Part shown: positions 18,562 to 27,396 of the stretch, in pieces
Layout: each line of letters opens with the position of its first letter
Numbering within the stretch: the stretch's first letter is position 1
Program-made: the position numbers and the translations under genes
Notes under the pieces: generated by a model
What the model was told of the DNA's origin: nothing
Seen by the model: only the letters and a program-made list of their open reading frames with translations
Databases searched by the model: none
Assembly (NCBI GenBank): GCA_900552655.1
Contig: USAE01000007.1
Location: forward strand, 1-46,374
Length of the DNA: 46,374 nucleotides
Direction: 5' to 3'
Source: an uncultured Clostridium sp.
GTDB taxonomy: Bacteria > Bacillota > Clostridia > TANB77 > CAG-508

Positions 18562-18996
18562 ATGAAGAAAAAAGGATTTTTAAATCTTAAATTAATAGTA
18601 ATAATATTAACGATAATAGTATTAACAGTAACAGCTGGATTTTATATAAAAAATAATTTTTATGATCAAAGACTAAAAAATTTAAGTACGACAATGTTAC
18701 AAATACAAGCAAAGGTAAAGGTTATAAATGAAAAAAATAAATTAAATGATACAAGTGATTATATAGGTAAAGAAATTTCAGAAGAAGACTTAAAAAAAAT
18801 AAATATAGAAAATAATGGAATGATAAAAGTTTTGGATAAAGAAGAATTAAATAATTTACAAATAGATACAAAAAATGAAAAGCAAACTTTTGCGATAGAC
18901 TATAAAACAGAAGAAGTATATTATTTAGAAGGATATGAAAATGATGATGACATATTATATTCATTAACAGATATTAATAAATTAGCAGTTGAATAA
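18562..18996 (+). CDS. Small membrane protein with pilin-like N-terminus
   Basis: A 144-residue protein of unknown function. The N-terminus MKKKGFLNLKLIVII plus a long hydrophobic helix (about 10-30) resembles type IV prepilins, where cleavage falls between Gly and Phe. However, position +5, normally Glu, is Lys. The rest is charged and may form helices. The start is the ATG at 18562, five nt after GGAGG; an in-frame TTG at 18550 precedes that site. No pilus assembly genes are nearby, so a simple membrane anchor is equally likely. rnhB follows after 10 nt, suggesting cotranscription. Confidence 0.65.
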   Translation: MKKKGFLNLKLIVIILTIIVLTVTAGFYIKNNFYDQRLKNLSTTMLQIQAKVKVINEKNKLNDTSDYIGKEISEEDLKKINIENNGMIKVLDKEELNNLQIDTKNEKQTFAIDYKTEEVYYLEGYENDDDILYSLTDINKLAVE

Positions 18997-19006
18997 TGGA
19001 GGAAAT

Positions 19007-19636
19007 ATGAAGGAAAAAGAAGAAGAAAGATTAAAAGAACTAAAGAAAATAGAACTTAAATTTCATGAAGATGGAATAAAATATATAGCAGGAATTGATG
19101 AAGCTGGAAGAGGCCCGTTAGCTGGACCAGTTGTTATAGGATGTGTAATAATGCCAGAAGATTCGATGATAGAAGGTATAAATGACTCTAAAAAGGTTTC
19201 AGAAAAAAAGAGAGAAAAATTATATGATGAAATTATAGAAAATGCTTTAAGTTGGTCTGTTGCAATAATAGACAAACAAGATATTGATGAACTTAATATT
19301 CTTAATGCAACAAAAAAAGGAGTTACAGAAGCAATAAAAGGATTAGAAACAAAACCAGAATTAATTTTGGTAGATGCATTAAATGGAATAGATACTTGCA
19401 ACATAAAATATGATTCTATAATAAAAGGAGATGCAAAATGCTATAGTATTTCAGCAGCTTCAATTCTTGCAAAAGTTACAAGGGATAGAATTATGAGAGA
19501 ATGGGATGAAATTTATCCACAATATGGTTTTGCAAAAAACAAAGGATATGGTACAAAAATGCACATAGAAGCACTTAAAGAATATGGACCTTGCCCAATA
19601 CATAGAAAGACATTTATAAAACATTTTGTAGATTAA
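19007..19636 (+). CDS. rnhB: Ribonuclease HII
   Basis: A 209-residue RNase HII that cuts the RNA strand of RNA-DNA hybrids and removes single ribonucleotides from DNA. The catalytic motif GIDEAGRGPLAGPV contains Asp31 and Glu32; Asp123 lies in LVDALNG, and SAASILAKVTRDR follows. The start is the ATG at 19007 after GGAGGAAAT; an upstream in-frame TTG at 18989 overlaps the previous gene and lacks support. pdp follows after 17 nt. Confidence 0.96.
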   Translation: MKEKEEERLKELKKIELKFHEDGIKYIAGIDEAGRGPLAGPVVIGCVIMPEDSMIEGINDSKKVSEKKREKLYDEIIENALSWSVAIIDKQDIDELNILNATKKGVTEAIKGLETKPELILVDALNGIDTCNIKYDSIIKGDAKCYSISAASILAKVTRDRIMREWDEIYPQYGFAKNKGYGTKMHIEALKEYGPCPIHRKTFIKHFVD

Positions 19637-19653
19637 AATATGGAGATTTAGTT

Positions 19654-20955
19654 ATGGATATTATAGATATTATTGCTAAAAAAAGAGATGGAAAAGAACT
19701 GGAAACGGATGAAATAAATTATTTTATTAATAATTATACATCAGGAAGAATAGAAGATTACCAAGCTTCAGCTTTGGTTATGGCAATATATATAAATGGA
19801 ATGAATTATAGAGAAATAAAAGATATGACCATGGCAATGGCAAATTCTGGTGATATTTTAGATTTATCAGAGCTTGGAAGAAATGTAGTAGATAAACATA
19901 GTACAGGAGGAGTAGGCGACAAAGTAACTATAATTTTAGCTCCATTAATAGCTTCATTAGGAATTCCTGTGGCTAAAATGTCGGGAAGAGGATTAGGCTT
20001 TACTGGTGGTACTGCAGATAAAATTGAATCGATTCCTGGGTATAATACAGAGATTTCTGAAAAAGAGTTTATTAATAATGTAAAGAATATAGGAATAAGT
20101 TTAATTACACAAACCCTTAATTTGGCGCCAGCAGATAAAAAAATATATGCTTTAAGAGATACAATTGCTTGCACAGAAAGCATACCACTAATTGCTTCTA
20201 GTATTATGAGCAAAAAAATTGCAAGTGGTGCAAACAAAATTGTTTTAGATGTAACTTGTGGTTATGGAGCATTTATGAAAGATATAAAATCTGCCAAAGA
20301 ACTTTCTGATACTATGATTAAAATAGGCACATTGGCAGAAAGAGAAACAGTATGTATAATTACGAATATGAATGAACCACTTGGATTTGCTGTAGGAAAT
20401 AGCTTAGAAATAATAGAAGCAATAGAATTTTTAAATGGGAAAATGCCAGAAGATTTAAAAGAAGTTGTATTAGAACTTGGAGCATATATGGTAAAACTTG
20501 CAGGAAAAGGAGAAAACATAGAAACTAATAAAGAAATTCTATCAGAAAATATAAGAAATGGTAAAGCATATAATAAATTTATAGAACTCGTACAAAATCA
20601 AGGTGGAAATATAGATTATATTAAAGATGTAAAAAAATTTGAAAAAGCAAAAGTAGAAAAAGAAGTAGCTTCTATTTCAGAAGGATATATACAAGAAATT
20701 AATGCAGAAGAAGTAGGAAAAATAGCTTGCAATTTGGGTGCAGGAAGAAAAACAAAAAAAGATAAAATAGAGCTAAATGTAGGATTAATTTTAAATAAAA
20801 AAACAGGTGATTATGTAAAAATAGGTGATAAGTTAGTAACAATATATGCAAGCGATGAAGAAAAAGCAAAACAAGCAGAAGAGGAACTAATTAAAATATT
20901 TAAAATAGGAGAAAAGAAAGTAACAGAAAAAACAATTATAGATATTATAAATTAA
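19654..20955 (+). CDS. pdp: Pyrimidine-nucleoside phosphorylase
   Basis: A 433-residue enzyme of the thymidine/pyrimidine-nucleoside phosphorylase family. It splits uridine, thymidine or deoxyuridine with phosphate into base and (deoxy)ribose 1-phosphate. The glycine-rich phosphate-binding region KHSTGGVGDKVTIILAPL (near residues 80-97) and the segment KMSGRGLGFTGGTADKIES are diagnostic. Length fits the low-GC Gram-positive Pdp type (about 433). It is the last gene of a three-gene operon. The symbol deoA is also used for this family. Confidence 0.94.
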   Translation: MDIIDIIAKKRDGKELETDEINYFINNYTSGRIEDYQASALVMAIYINGMNYREIKDMTMAMANSGDILDLSELGRNVVDKHSTGGVGDKVTIILAPLIASLGIPVAKMSGRGLGFTGGTADKIESIPGYNTEISEKEFINNVKNIGISLITQTLNLAPADKKIYALRDTIACTESIPLIASSIMSKKIASGANKIVLDVTCGYGAFMKDIKSAKELSDTMIKIGTLAERETVCIITNMNEPLGFAVGNSLEIIEAIEFLNGKMPEDLKEVVLELGAYMVKLAGKGENIETNKEILSENIRNGKAYNKFIELVQNQGGNIDYIKDVKKFEKAKVEKEVASISEGYIQEINAEEVGKIACNLGAGRKTKKDKIELNVGLILNKKTGDYVKIGDKLVTIYASDEEKAKQAEEELIKIFKIGEKKVTEKTIIDIIN

Positions 20956-20960
20956 AAATA

Positions 20961-20995
20961 AAAGTTGATAGAGTAAAAATCTATCAACTTTTTCC
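20961..20995. terminator. Bidirectional terminator between pdp and the Cys-rich gene
   Basis: A perfect 12-bp stem (AAAGTTGATAGA / TCTATCAACTTT) with a 7-nt loop and T-rich tails on both strands. The stop codon of the minus-strand gene lies within the stem. Confidence 0.85.
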
Positions 20996-21172
20996 ATTAC
21001 ACATTTTTTCATATTCTTTACATTTTATTTTATAATCCATTTGCATGCATAAACATTTATAATATAGATATCCTTGTTCATATTGATTCATTGGATTAAA
21101 AAAGTTTTCAGGATCGGGAAAATCATATGACTGATATCCATTTAAATTAGAAAAATCAATATTTTTATCCAT
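20984..21172 (-). CDS. Small Cys-rich hypothetical protein
   Basis: A 62-residue protein that I do not recognise. The N-terminal half is rich in Asn, Asp, Phe and Pro. The C-terminal half has four cysteines in the pattern C-x-C-x9-C-x6-C (KCLCMQMDYKIKCKEYEKMC). A good AGGAGGTAA site precedes the ATG, and it begins 16 nt after ylbJ, so translation is likely. The company of a sporulation gene suggests a spore or envelope role, but this is only context. Confidence 0.7.
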   Translation of the reverse strand: MDKNIDFSNLNGYQSYDFPDPENFFNPMNQYEQGYLYYKCLCMQMDYKIKCKEYEKMCNGKS

Positions 21173-21188
21173 AAAATTTACCTCCTAC

Positions 21189-22253
21189 TTATAAATATTC
21201 AAAAACATTAACAATATTACTTAAATCTAAAGATAGAAAAGGTAAAAAATGAAAAAGTAAAAAAGTTAAAAATGCAGATATTATACCTTGAAGAAACTTC
21301 CCTAAAATATATGGTTTTATAGAAATATCAGTTTTAGAAGTAAAACTATATACTTGCAAAATAACAGAAATACCACCAAAACCAAGAATAAAAGCACAAA
21401 TAACAATACTAAATGAAATATTTCTTATAGGAATAGCACTTATTTGCTGAAGTCCATTAGTTATTTCTAAAAATCCATTTATAATACCATTGGAAAAATC
21501 TGGTGGAATGTTAAAAATATTAAAGATTGGGCTTAACAATATACTTATTAAATTAATAAGATGTGATTTATTAAAAATAGAAATTATAACCGAAAACAAT
21601 ACAATAAACCCACCAATATTAAGTATGGTAACAATAGAATTCTTAATAGAAGAAGATAATATCTCACCAATGTTATAAGAATTATTAGTAGATGATTGCC
21701 ACAGAGAATTAGAAGAGGAGATATTACTATCTTTGTATTTCCAAAATCTAAAAATAATTCCTACAATTAGTGATGCTAAAATGTGAGTAATTAATAAAAC
21801 AAAACCAATGCTACTATCTTTAAAAAGACCTATTCCAATAGTACCAAGTATAAATAATGGGCCAGAATTATTGGTAAAAGATAATAAACGTTCTGCTTCA
21901 GCTTTAGTTAAAACATTTTTATTACGCATATCACATACAATTTTGGCTCCAACAGGATAACCACTAAGAATTCCCATAATTAAAGGAAAGCTACCTTGGC
22001 CAGGAACATTAAATAATGGTTTCATAAGTTTGTTAAAAAATTTACCAAGAATATGTATTATAGGTGTATGGCTTAAAAGTTCTGTTGCGATAAAAAAAGG
22101 GAAAAGAGCGGGGATTATATTATTAGACCATAGATATAATCCATTTTTTGCAGCAGATAAATTAGAAACAGAGAATACAACTAGTGAAATTACAAAAATT
22201 ATACAAGTAATATTAAAAAGATTTTTTCTAATTGAAAGTGTAAATATTTTCAT
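21189..22253 (-). CDS. ylbJ: Sporulation integral membrane protein YlbJ-like
   Basis: A 354-residue polytopic membrane protein with about eight hydrophobic helices. It belongs to the nucleoside-recognition (Gate) type of YlbJ proteins. Conserved parts are NNIIPALFPFFIATELL, the loop LIMGILSGYPVGAKIVCDM, and SFTNNSGPLFILGTIGIGLF. In Bacillus ylbJ is needed for spore formation or heat resistance; the transported substrate is not settled. The start is taken at 22253 because AAGGAGAA lies just upstream; an earlier in-frame ATG at 22286 falls inside a palindrome. Confidence 0.87.
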   Translation of the reverse strand: MKIFTLSIRKNLFNITCIIFVISLVVFSVSNLSAAKNGLYLWSNNIIPALFPFFIATELLSHTPIIHILGKFFNKLMKPLFNVPGQGSFPLIMGILSGYPVGAKIVCDMRNKNVLTKAEAERLLSFTNNSGPLFILGTIGIGLFKDSSIGFVLLITHILASLIVGIIFRFWKYKDSNISSSNSLWQSSTNNSYNIGEILSSSIKNSIVTILNIGGFIVLFSVIISIFNKSHLINLISILLSPIFNIFNIPPDFSNGIINGFLEITNGLQQISAIPIRNISFSIVICAFILGFGGISVILQVYSFTSKTDISIKPYILGKFLQGIISAFLTFLLFHFLPFLSLDLSNIVNVFEYL

Positions 22254-22269
22254 GTTTTCTCCTTGCATA

Positions 22270-22286
22270 ATGAACATATAGTTCAT
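22270..22286. promoter_or_regulatory. Palindrome in the ylbJ-mfd divergent region
   Basis: A 6-5-6 palindrome (ATGAAC, ATATA, GTTCAT) lies between two divergent genes, just upstream of the ylbJ ribosome-binding site. It could be an operator. No binding protein can be assigned. Confidence 0.35.
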
Positions 22287-22336
22287 TATATAATATATTT
22301 ATTACTATATATATTTAAATATTAGGAAAAATATTA

Positions 22337-22342
22337 TATAAT
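22337..22342 (+). promoter_or_regulatory. Probable -10 element of mfd
   Basis: TATAAT, 25 nt ahead of the mfd ATG. The matching -35 (TTTAAA at 22314-22319) is weak. Confidence 0.45.
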
Positions 22343-22366
22343 AGGTACAATTAAAGGAGAGAAAAA

Positions 22367-25300
22367 ATGAACCCAGTATTAGCAGAGCTCATAAAAACAG
22401 AGAAGTTTAAAGATTATTTAGAAAGAATAAAAAATACTAATGCCCCAATAGCTATATTGGGGCTAGCTGGCGTAGGTGTAGAACAAATAGCTTCATGTAC
22501 AGAAACAGAATTAAAAAGACCAATATGTCTTATAACTTATAATGAATTACAAGCTAAAAAATTAACAGAAGAATTATTAAACTACACAAGTGAAGTATAC
22601 TTTTTTCCTAAAAGAGAAATATTAGTATATGATTATATTTTAGAAAGTAAAGAATTACCTTATGAAAGAATAGAAGTACTTAAAAAAATAAAAAGTGGAA
22701 AAATAAAAATTCTAGTATGTTCTGTAGAATCTTTATTGCAACCAATAATTCCAAAAGAAGTGTTATTTAAAAATGAAATTTCTTTAAATGTGGGAAAAAC
22801 ATATGAATTGGAAAATTTAAAAAGAAAAATTTCTATGTTAGGATATAATAAAACAGAATTAATAGGTGGAAAAGGAGAATTTTGTAGTAGAGGTGGAATA
22901 CTAGACATATCTTTTGATGATGACTATGGAATAAGAATAGAATTTTGGGGAGATGAAATAGATTCTATTAGAAAATTTGATATTCAAACACAACGTTCTA
23001 TAGAAATGATTGAAAATATAAAGATCAGCCCGTTACATGAATTTTTACTAGAAGATGATTTAGAAAAAGTTTGTAATAGAATTTCAGAAAATATAAATAA
23101 ATACACTAAAAATCAACAAAATAATGTAATGGAAGATATTAAGCTAATAAAAGAAGGCGAATATATTTCTAAAGTAGATAAATACTTTGAATATTTTTAT
23201 AGTAGAAAATCAACGCTATTAGACTATATTACAGAAAAATATATATTCCTATTAGAAGAGCCAAAGAAGATATTAGCTAGAGGAAAAAATATATTAAATG
23301 ATATAGAAAATTTAGAAAATGCTTTAATAGAAAAAGAAAGAATAATTCCAAATGCTTTAAAAAATTATATTAATGTAGAAGAACTTAATGACAAAATTTT
23401 ATATAAGCAAAAGGTATATTTAATTTCTGATGATTTAGTAGAAAATTTATCTGCTGAAAAATATTATTTTAAATTTAGAACATTAAATTATAATAGGTCA
23501 GAGTTTAATAAGTTTATTGAAGATATACAAAAAGCAAAATCAAATGGAAAAAAAATATATTTATATGTTAATTCCAAAGAGAAAGCTAAGAAGCTACAAG
23601 TGGTATTAGAAGAAAATGAAATAATATCAGAATATAATGAAAACTTAAAATATTCGGAAATAAGTAATGGAATAGCTGTAAAAATAATTGTTGGTAATTT
23701 GATACATGGTTACGAAAGTTATGAAGCTAATATTTTAGTAATTTCTGCGAATGATTTAATTAGTGTAGAAAAAAAGAAGAAAAGAAGAGCAAGTAAACTT
23801 TTTAATGAAGCAGAAAAAATTGTGTTTTCAGAATTAAAACAAGGAGATTATGTAGTACATAAAATTCATGGAATAGGTCAATTTATAGGTGTAAACACAT
23901 TAGTTACAGACAAAACGACAAAAGATTATATAAAAATTAAATATAAAAATGATGATATACTATATGTACCAACAGATCAATTAGATAATGTAAAAAAATA
24001 TATAGGTGGAGGAGATGCTCTTCCTAAAATAAATAGACTAGGTAGCAAAGAATGGGAAAATACAAAAGAAAGAGTAAAGAAAAATTTAAGAGAAGTAGCA
24101 AAAGAATTAATAGAATTATATGCTAAAAGACAAAAGTCTAGGGGATATGCTTTTTCAAAAGATACTCCTTGGCAACAAGAATTTGAAAATAGCTTTATTT
24201 ACCAAGAAACAGACGATCAACTAAGATGTATAGAAGAAATAAAAAAAGATATGGAAATGCAAAAGCCAATGGATAGATTGTTATGTGGCGATGTTGGCTA
24301 TGGGAAAACAGAAGTTGCAATAAGAGCAGCATTTAAGGCTATAATGGATCAAAAGCAAGTTGCATATTTAGTACCAACTACAGTACTTGCAGATCAACAA
24401 TATAAAAGTTTTAAAGAAAGAATGGAAGAGTTTCCTGTTAATGTGGAAGTACTAAATAGATTTAAAACAAAAAAAGAACAACAAGAAATTATTAAGAAAC
24501 TAAAATTAGGTGAAATAGATATTATCATAGGAACACATAGAATTCTAAGTAAAGATATAGAATTTAAAGATTTAGGTTTGCTAATAATAGATGAAGAACA
24601 CAGATTTGGTGTTAAGGATAAAGAAAAGATTAAAGAATATAAAAATAGTATAGATGTATTAACAATGACAGCCACACCTATCCCAAGAACTTTGCATATG
24701 TCAATAGTTGGGGTAAGAGATATGTCTATAATATATGAGCCACCACAAAACAGAAAACCTGTTCAAACATATGTATTAGAATATGATGAAGAAGTAGTAA
24801 AAGAAGCAATAACTAAGGAATTAGAAAGAGGTGGCCAGGTATTTTATTTATTTAATAATGTAGAAGGAATAGAAAGAAAAGCAAATGAAATATTAAATTT
24901 AGTGCCAGAAGCAAAAGTAAGTTTTGCTCATGGAAAAATGTCTGGTAACGAACTAGAAACGATAATGTTAGATTTTATTAATGGAGAAACGAATGTATTA
25001 GTATGTACTACAATTTTGGAATCTGGAATAGATATTCCAAATGCAAATACTATAATTGTAGAAAATGCAGATAGATTAGGATTAGCACAGTTATATCAAA
25101 TAAGAGGAAGAGTTGGAAGAAGCGGAACGCAAGCATATGCATATATTACATATAAAAGGGATAAACTATTATCAGAAGTTGCAGATAAAAGATTAAAAGC
25201 AATGAAAGAATTTACAGAGTTTGGGTCTGGTTTTAAAATTGCAATGAGAGATTTAGAAATAAGAGGAGCAGGAAGTATGCTTGGAGAAATTCAGCATGGA

Positions 25301-25825
25301 CATATGGAACAAGTTGGATATGACACTTATTGTAATTTATTAGATCAAGTTATTAAAGAAATGAAAGATATACCACAAGAAGAGGAAAAAGATTTCCAAA
25401 TAGATTTAAATGTTTCAAGTTATATTCCAAAAGAATATATATCAGATTCAAGCCAAAAAATAAAAATTTACCAAGATATTGCTTTATGTAGAAATGAAGA
25501 TGATGTGCAAAATATAATAGATGAAATGATAGACATTTATGGAGAAATGCCAAAACAAGTAGAGAACTTATTAAATATTGCAAGAATAAAATTTATTGCA
25601 AAAAAACTATATATTTTAAAAATTCAACAAAAGGCAAATGGAGTAGTATTTTCTTTTGATGGGGAAAGATTTAATTTTGATATTGTAGATAAATTGCTTA
25701 AAGAATATAAAAATAAAATTAAATTTTCGCCTGGCAAAGAACCATACATTACATATAAAATAGAAGAATTATCAGATGATAAAATTTTAAAGGAAATACA
25801 AAAGTTTTTAGATTTTTTATCTTAA
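22367..25825 (+). CDS. mfd: Transcription-repair coupling factor Mfd
   Basis: A full-length 1152-residue DNA translocase. It removes RNA polymerase stalled at DNA damage and recruits UvrA. Domains in order: UvrB-like N-terminal module (about 20-480), CarD-like RNA polymerase interaction domain (about 488-550, QGDYVVHKIHGIGQFIGV), helicase domain with Walker A GDVGYGKTE (about 640-648) and IIDEEHRFG near 740, second RecA-like lobe with GRVGRSG, and the TRCF C-terminal domain. GGAGAG precedes the ATG. The following rRNA methylase gene starts after 24 nt and is probably in the same operon. Confidence 0.97.
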   Translation: MNPVLAELIKTEKFKDYLERIKNTNAPIAILGLAGVGVEQIASCTETELKRPICLITYNELQAKKLTEELLNYTSEVYFFPKREILVYDYILESKELPYERIEVLKKIKSGKIKILVCSVESLLQPIIPKEVLFKNEISLNVGKTYELENLKRKISMLGYNKTELIGGKGEFCSRGGILDISFDDDYGIRIEFWGDEIDSIRKFDIQTQRSIEMIENIKISPLHEFLLEDDLEKVCNRISENINKYTKNQQNNVMEDIKLIKEGEYISKVDKYFEYFYSRKSTLLDYITEKYIFLLEEPKKILARGKNILNDIENLENALIEKERIIPNALKNYINVEELNDKILYKQKVYLISDDLVENLSAEKYYFKFRTLNYNRSEFNKFIEDIQKAKSNGKKIYLYVNSKEKAKKLQVVLEENEIISEYNENLKYSEISNGIAVKIIVGNLIHGYESYEANILVISANDLISVEKKKKRRASKLFNEAEKIVFSELKQGDYVVHKIHGIGQFIGVNTLVTDKTTKDYIKIKYKNDDILYVPTDQLDNVKKYIGGGDALPKINRLGSKEWENTKERVKKNLREVAKELIELYAKRQKSRGYAFSKDTPWQQEFENSFIYQETDDQLRCIEEIKKDMEMQKPMDRLLCGDVGYGKTEVAIRAAFKAIMDQKQVAYLVPTTVLADQQYKSFKERMEEFPVNVEVLNRFKTKKEQQEIIKKLKLGEIDIIIGTHRILSKDIEFKDLGLLIIDEEHRFGVKDKEKIKEYKNSIDVLTMTATPIPRTLHMSIVGVRDMSIIYEPPQNRKPVQTYVLEYDEEVVKEAITKELERGGQVFYLFNNVEGIERKANEILNLVPEAKVSFAHGKMSGNELETIMLDFINGETNVLVCTTILESGIDIPNANTIIVENADRLGLAQLYQIRGRVGRSGTQAYAYITYKRDKLLSEVADKRLKAMKEFTEFGSGFKIAMRDLEIRGAGSMLGEIQHGHMEQVGYDTYCNLLDQVIKEMKDIPQEEEKDFQIDLNVSSYIPKEYISDSSQKIKIYQDIALCRNEDDVQNIIDEMIDIYGEMPKQVENLLNIARIKFIAKKLYILKIQQKANGVVFSFDGERFNFDIVDKLLKEYKNKIKFSPGKEPYITYKIEELSDDKILKEIQKFLDFLS

Positions 25826-25849
25826 AAGATATAAAGCTAGGAGGGAAAA

Positions 25850-26638
25850 ATGCAAATTATAACTAGTAAAGATAATGAAAATATAAAAAATATAAAAAAA
25901 TTAAAAGAAAGAAAATATAGAGACCTAAATAATGAATATATAATTGAAGGAATAAAAATAATAAAAGAAGCAATTAATGAAAAAGCTAATATAAAAAAGG
26001 TTATAATATGTGAAGAATGTTTAGCTAATAATTTGTTAGATGATAAATTATTATACGAAATTGCCAAATATGACTGTATTTATGTTACTAAAAAGATTTT
26101 TGAAAAAATAACAGATGTTTCTAAACCACAAGGGATTTTAGCAATAGTAGAAAAGAATAATAAAAGAGAAATAGATTATAAGGAAGATATTATTATTGCA
26201 TTAGATGGCATACAAGACCCAGGAAATTTAGGAACAATTTTAAGAACAATAGATAGTGCAAATTTAACACAAATTATAGTTTCGAAAGATACTGTAGATG
26301 CATATAACCAAAAGGTTGTAAGGTCTACAATGGGAGCAATATTTAGAATAAATGTAGTAGAAGTGGATAATTTAAAGGAAGCTTTGAAGGATATAAAAAA
26401 GCATAAATACAAAATAATGTGTACAGATTTAAGTGCTGATAAAAATATATATGAAGCAGATTATAATAAAAAAGTATTAGTAATAGGAAATGAGGCAAAT
26501 GGTGTAACACAAGAAGTACTAGAGCTTGCAGACGAAAAAATAATTATACCAATGTTAGGAAAAACAGAAAGTTTAAATGCTTCTGTAGCGACAAGTATTA
26601 TTATTTATGAATATATAAGAAGAAAATTAGGATATTAA
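25850..26638 (+). CDS. TrmH/SpoU-family rRNA 2'-O-methyltransferase
   Basis: A 262-residue SPOUT methyltransferase. It has the N-terminal substrate-binding domain (about 1-105) and the knotted SpoU domain. The SAM-binding motifs are ALDGIQDPGNLGTILRT, VLVIGNEANGVTQEV and IPMLGKTESLNASVA. It most likely methylates a ribose 2'-OH in 23S rRNA or tRNA, as do YsgA and RlmB relatives; the exact target cannot be told from the sequence. GGAGGG precedes the ATG. It is probably cotranscribed with mfd. Confidence 0.9.
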   Translation: MQIITSKDNENIKNIKKLKERKYRDLNNEYIIEGIKIIKEAINEKANIKKVIICEECLANNLLDDKLLYEIAKYDCIYVTKKIFEKITDVSKPQGILAIVEKNNKREIDYKEDIIIALDGIQDPGNLGTILRTIDSANLTQIIVSKDTVDAYNQKVVRSTMGAIFRINVVEVDNLKEALKDIKKHKYKIMCTDLSADKNIYEADYNKKVLVIGNEANGVTQEVLELADEKIIIPMLGKTESLNASVATSIIIYEYIRRKLGY

Positions 26639-26655
26639 AACTGTAGTAGAAAATT

Positions 26656-26708
26656 AAAGCGTACCTTAGATTTTTTATTTATTAGAAAATCTTAGGTATG
26701 CTTTTGTA
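26656..26708. terminator. Bidirectional terminator; hairpin repeat copy 2
   Basis: A stem of about 19 bp pairs AAAGCGTACCTTAGATTTT with AAAATCTTAGGTATGCTTT, with one mismatch and one G-U. Poly-A and poly-T flanks suit both converging genes. The arms resemble the TACCTAAGAT element at 16982-17027. Confidence 0.75.
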
Positions 26709-26720
26709 TTTAATAATAAA

Positions 26721-27257
26721 TTAATCTTCACCATTTAAAGCTTTCATTATTTTAGGATATATTTCAGTTGCATTTGCCTTCCAATTGTCTACAATATTTT
26801 TTGCGTGTTCACTAGAACCAGCAAGTGTTCTTATTTCAAATACAGTTTCACCATTTTCTGTTATTTTGCAAAATATTTTATATGACTTATTGCTTTGAGG
26901 TTGATATTCTGCAGAAACAGAAACTTCGTTTTCTATAATATTTAGTTCATTTTTAAAGTTTTTATCTACTTTTAATTTTAAAATACCTGGAATCATGTCA
27001 CCTGTTAGTTTTAGTGCTTCAATTCCTTTAGGTGTTATTTTATACAATGTGTTTTCATCTAATTTTGTAGAAGTTACATATTCGGCAGATATTAAATCTA
27101 ATAAAAATTGTTGAAAATAAAAATAATTTATATCTGTTATTGTTAAAACTAATTTTAAAAACTCATCATTAGTAATTGGCTTATCTATTTTATATAGAAT
27201 ATATAAAATTAAAGCTTTTAATTCTGCCATTGTATCTTTGTCAGATGATAATTTCAT
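26721..27257 (-). CDS. DUF4364 family protein (winged-helix-like)
   Basis: A 178-residue protein that fits the DUF4364 family of Clostridia. The first 90 residues look like a winged helix: helices around ELKALILYILYKIDKPITND and FYFQQFLLDLI, then a strand pair ending YKITPKGIEAL. The C-terminal half is beta-rich. Members have no established function; a DNA-binding regulator is the usual guess. GGAGTG precedes the ATG. It is a single gene, divergent from the J-domain gene. Confidence 0.8.
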   Translation of the reverse strand: MKLSSDKDTMAELKALILYILYKIDKPITNDEFLKLVLTITDINYFYFQQFLLDLISAEYVTSTKLDENTLYKITPKGIEALKLTGDMIPGILKLKVDKNFKNELNIIENEVSVSAEYQPQSNKSYKIFCKITENGETVFEIRTLAGSSEHAKNIVDNWKANATEIYPKIMKALNGED

Positions 27258-27339
27258 TTATGTTCACTCCTTGTGTAATATATGATAGGGAAATTATAAC
27301 ACTAAATGACAAAAAATACTATTATATTTTCATAATAAA

Positions 27340-27348
27340 TGTTATAAT
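27340..27348 (+). promoter_or_regulatory. Extended -10 promoter of the J-domain gene
   Basis: TGTTATAAT is an extended -10 element, 48 nt ahead of the start codon. The -35 region is AT-rich with no clear hexamer. Confidence 0.55.
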
Positions 27349-27396
27349 TTTAGTATTGTATAAAAAAATTATAGTTTATATAGAAAGAAGAATGTA

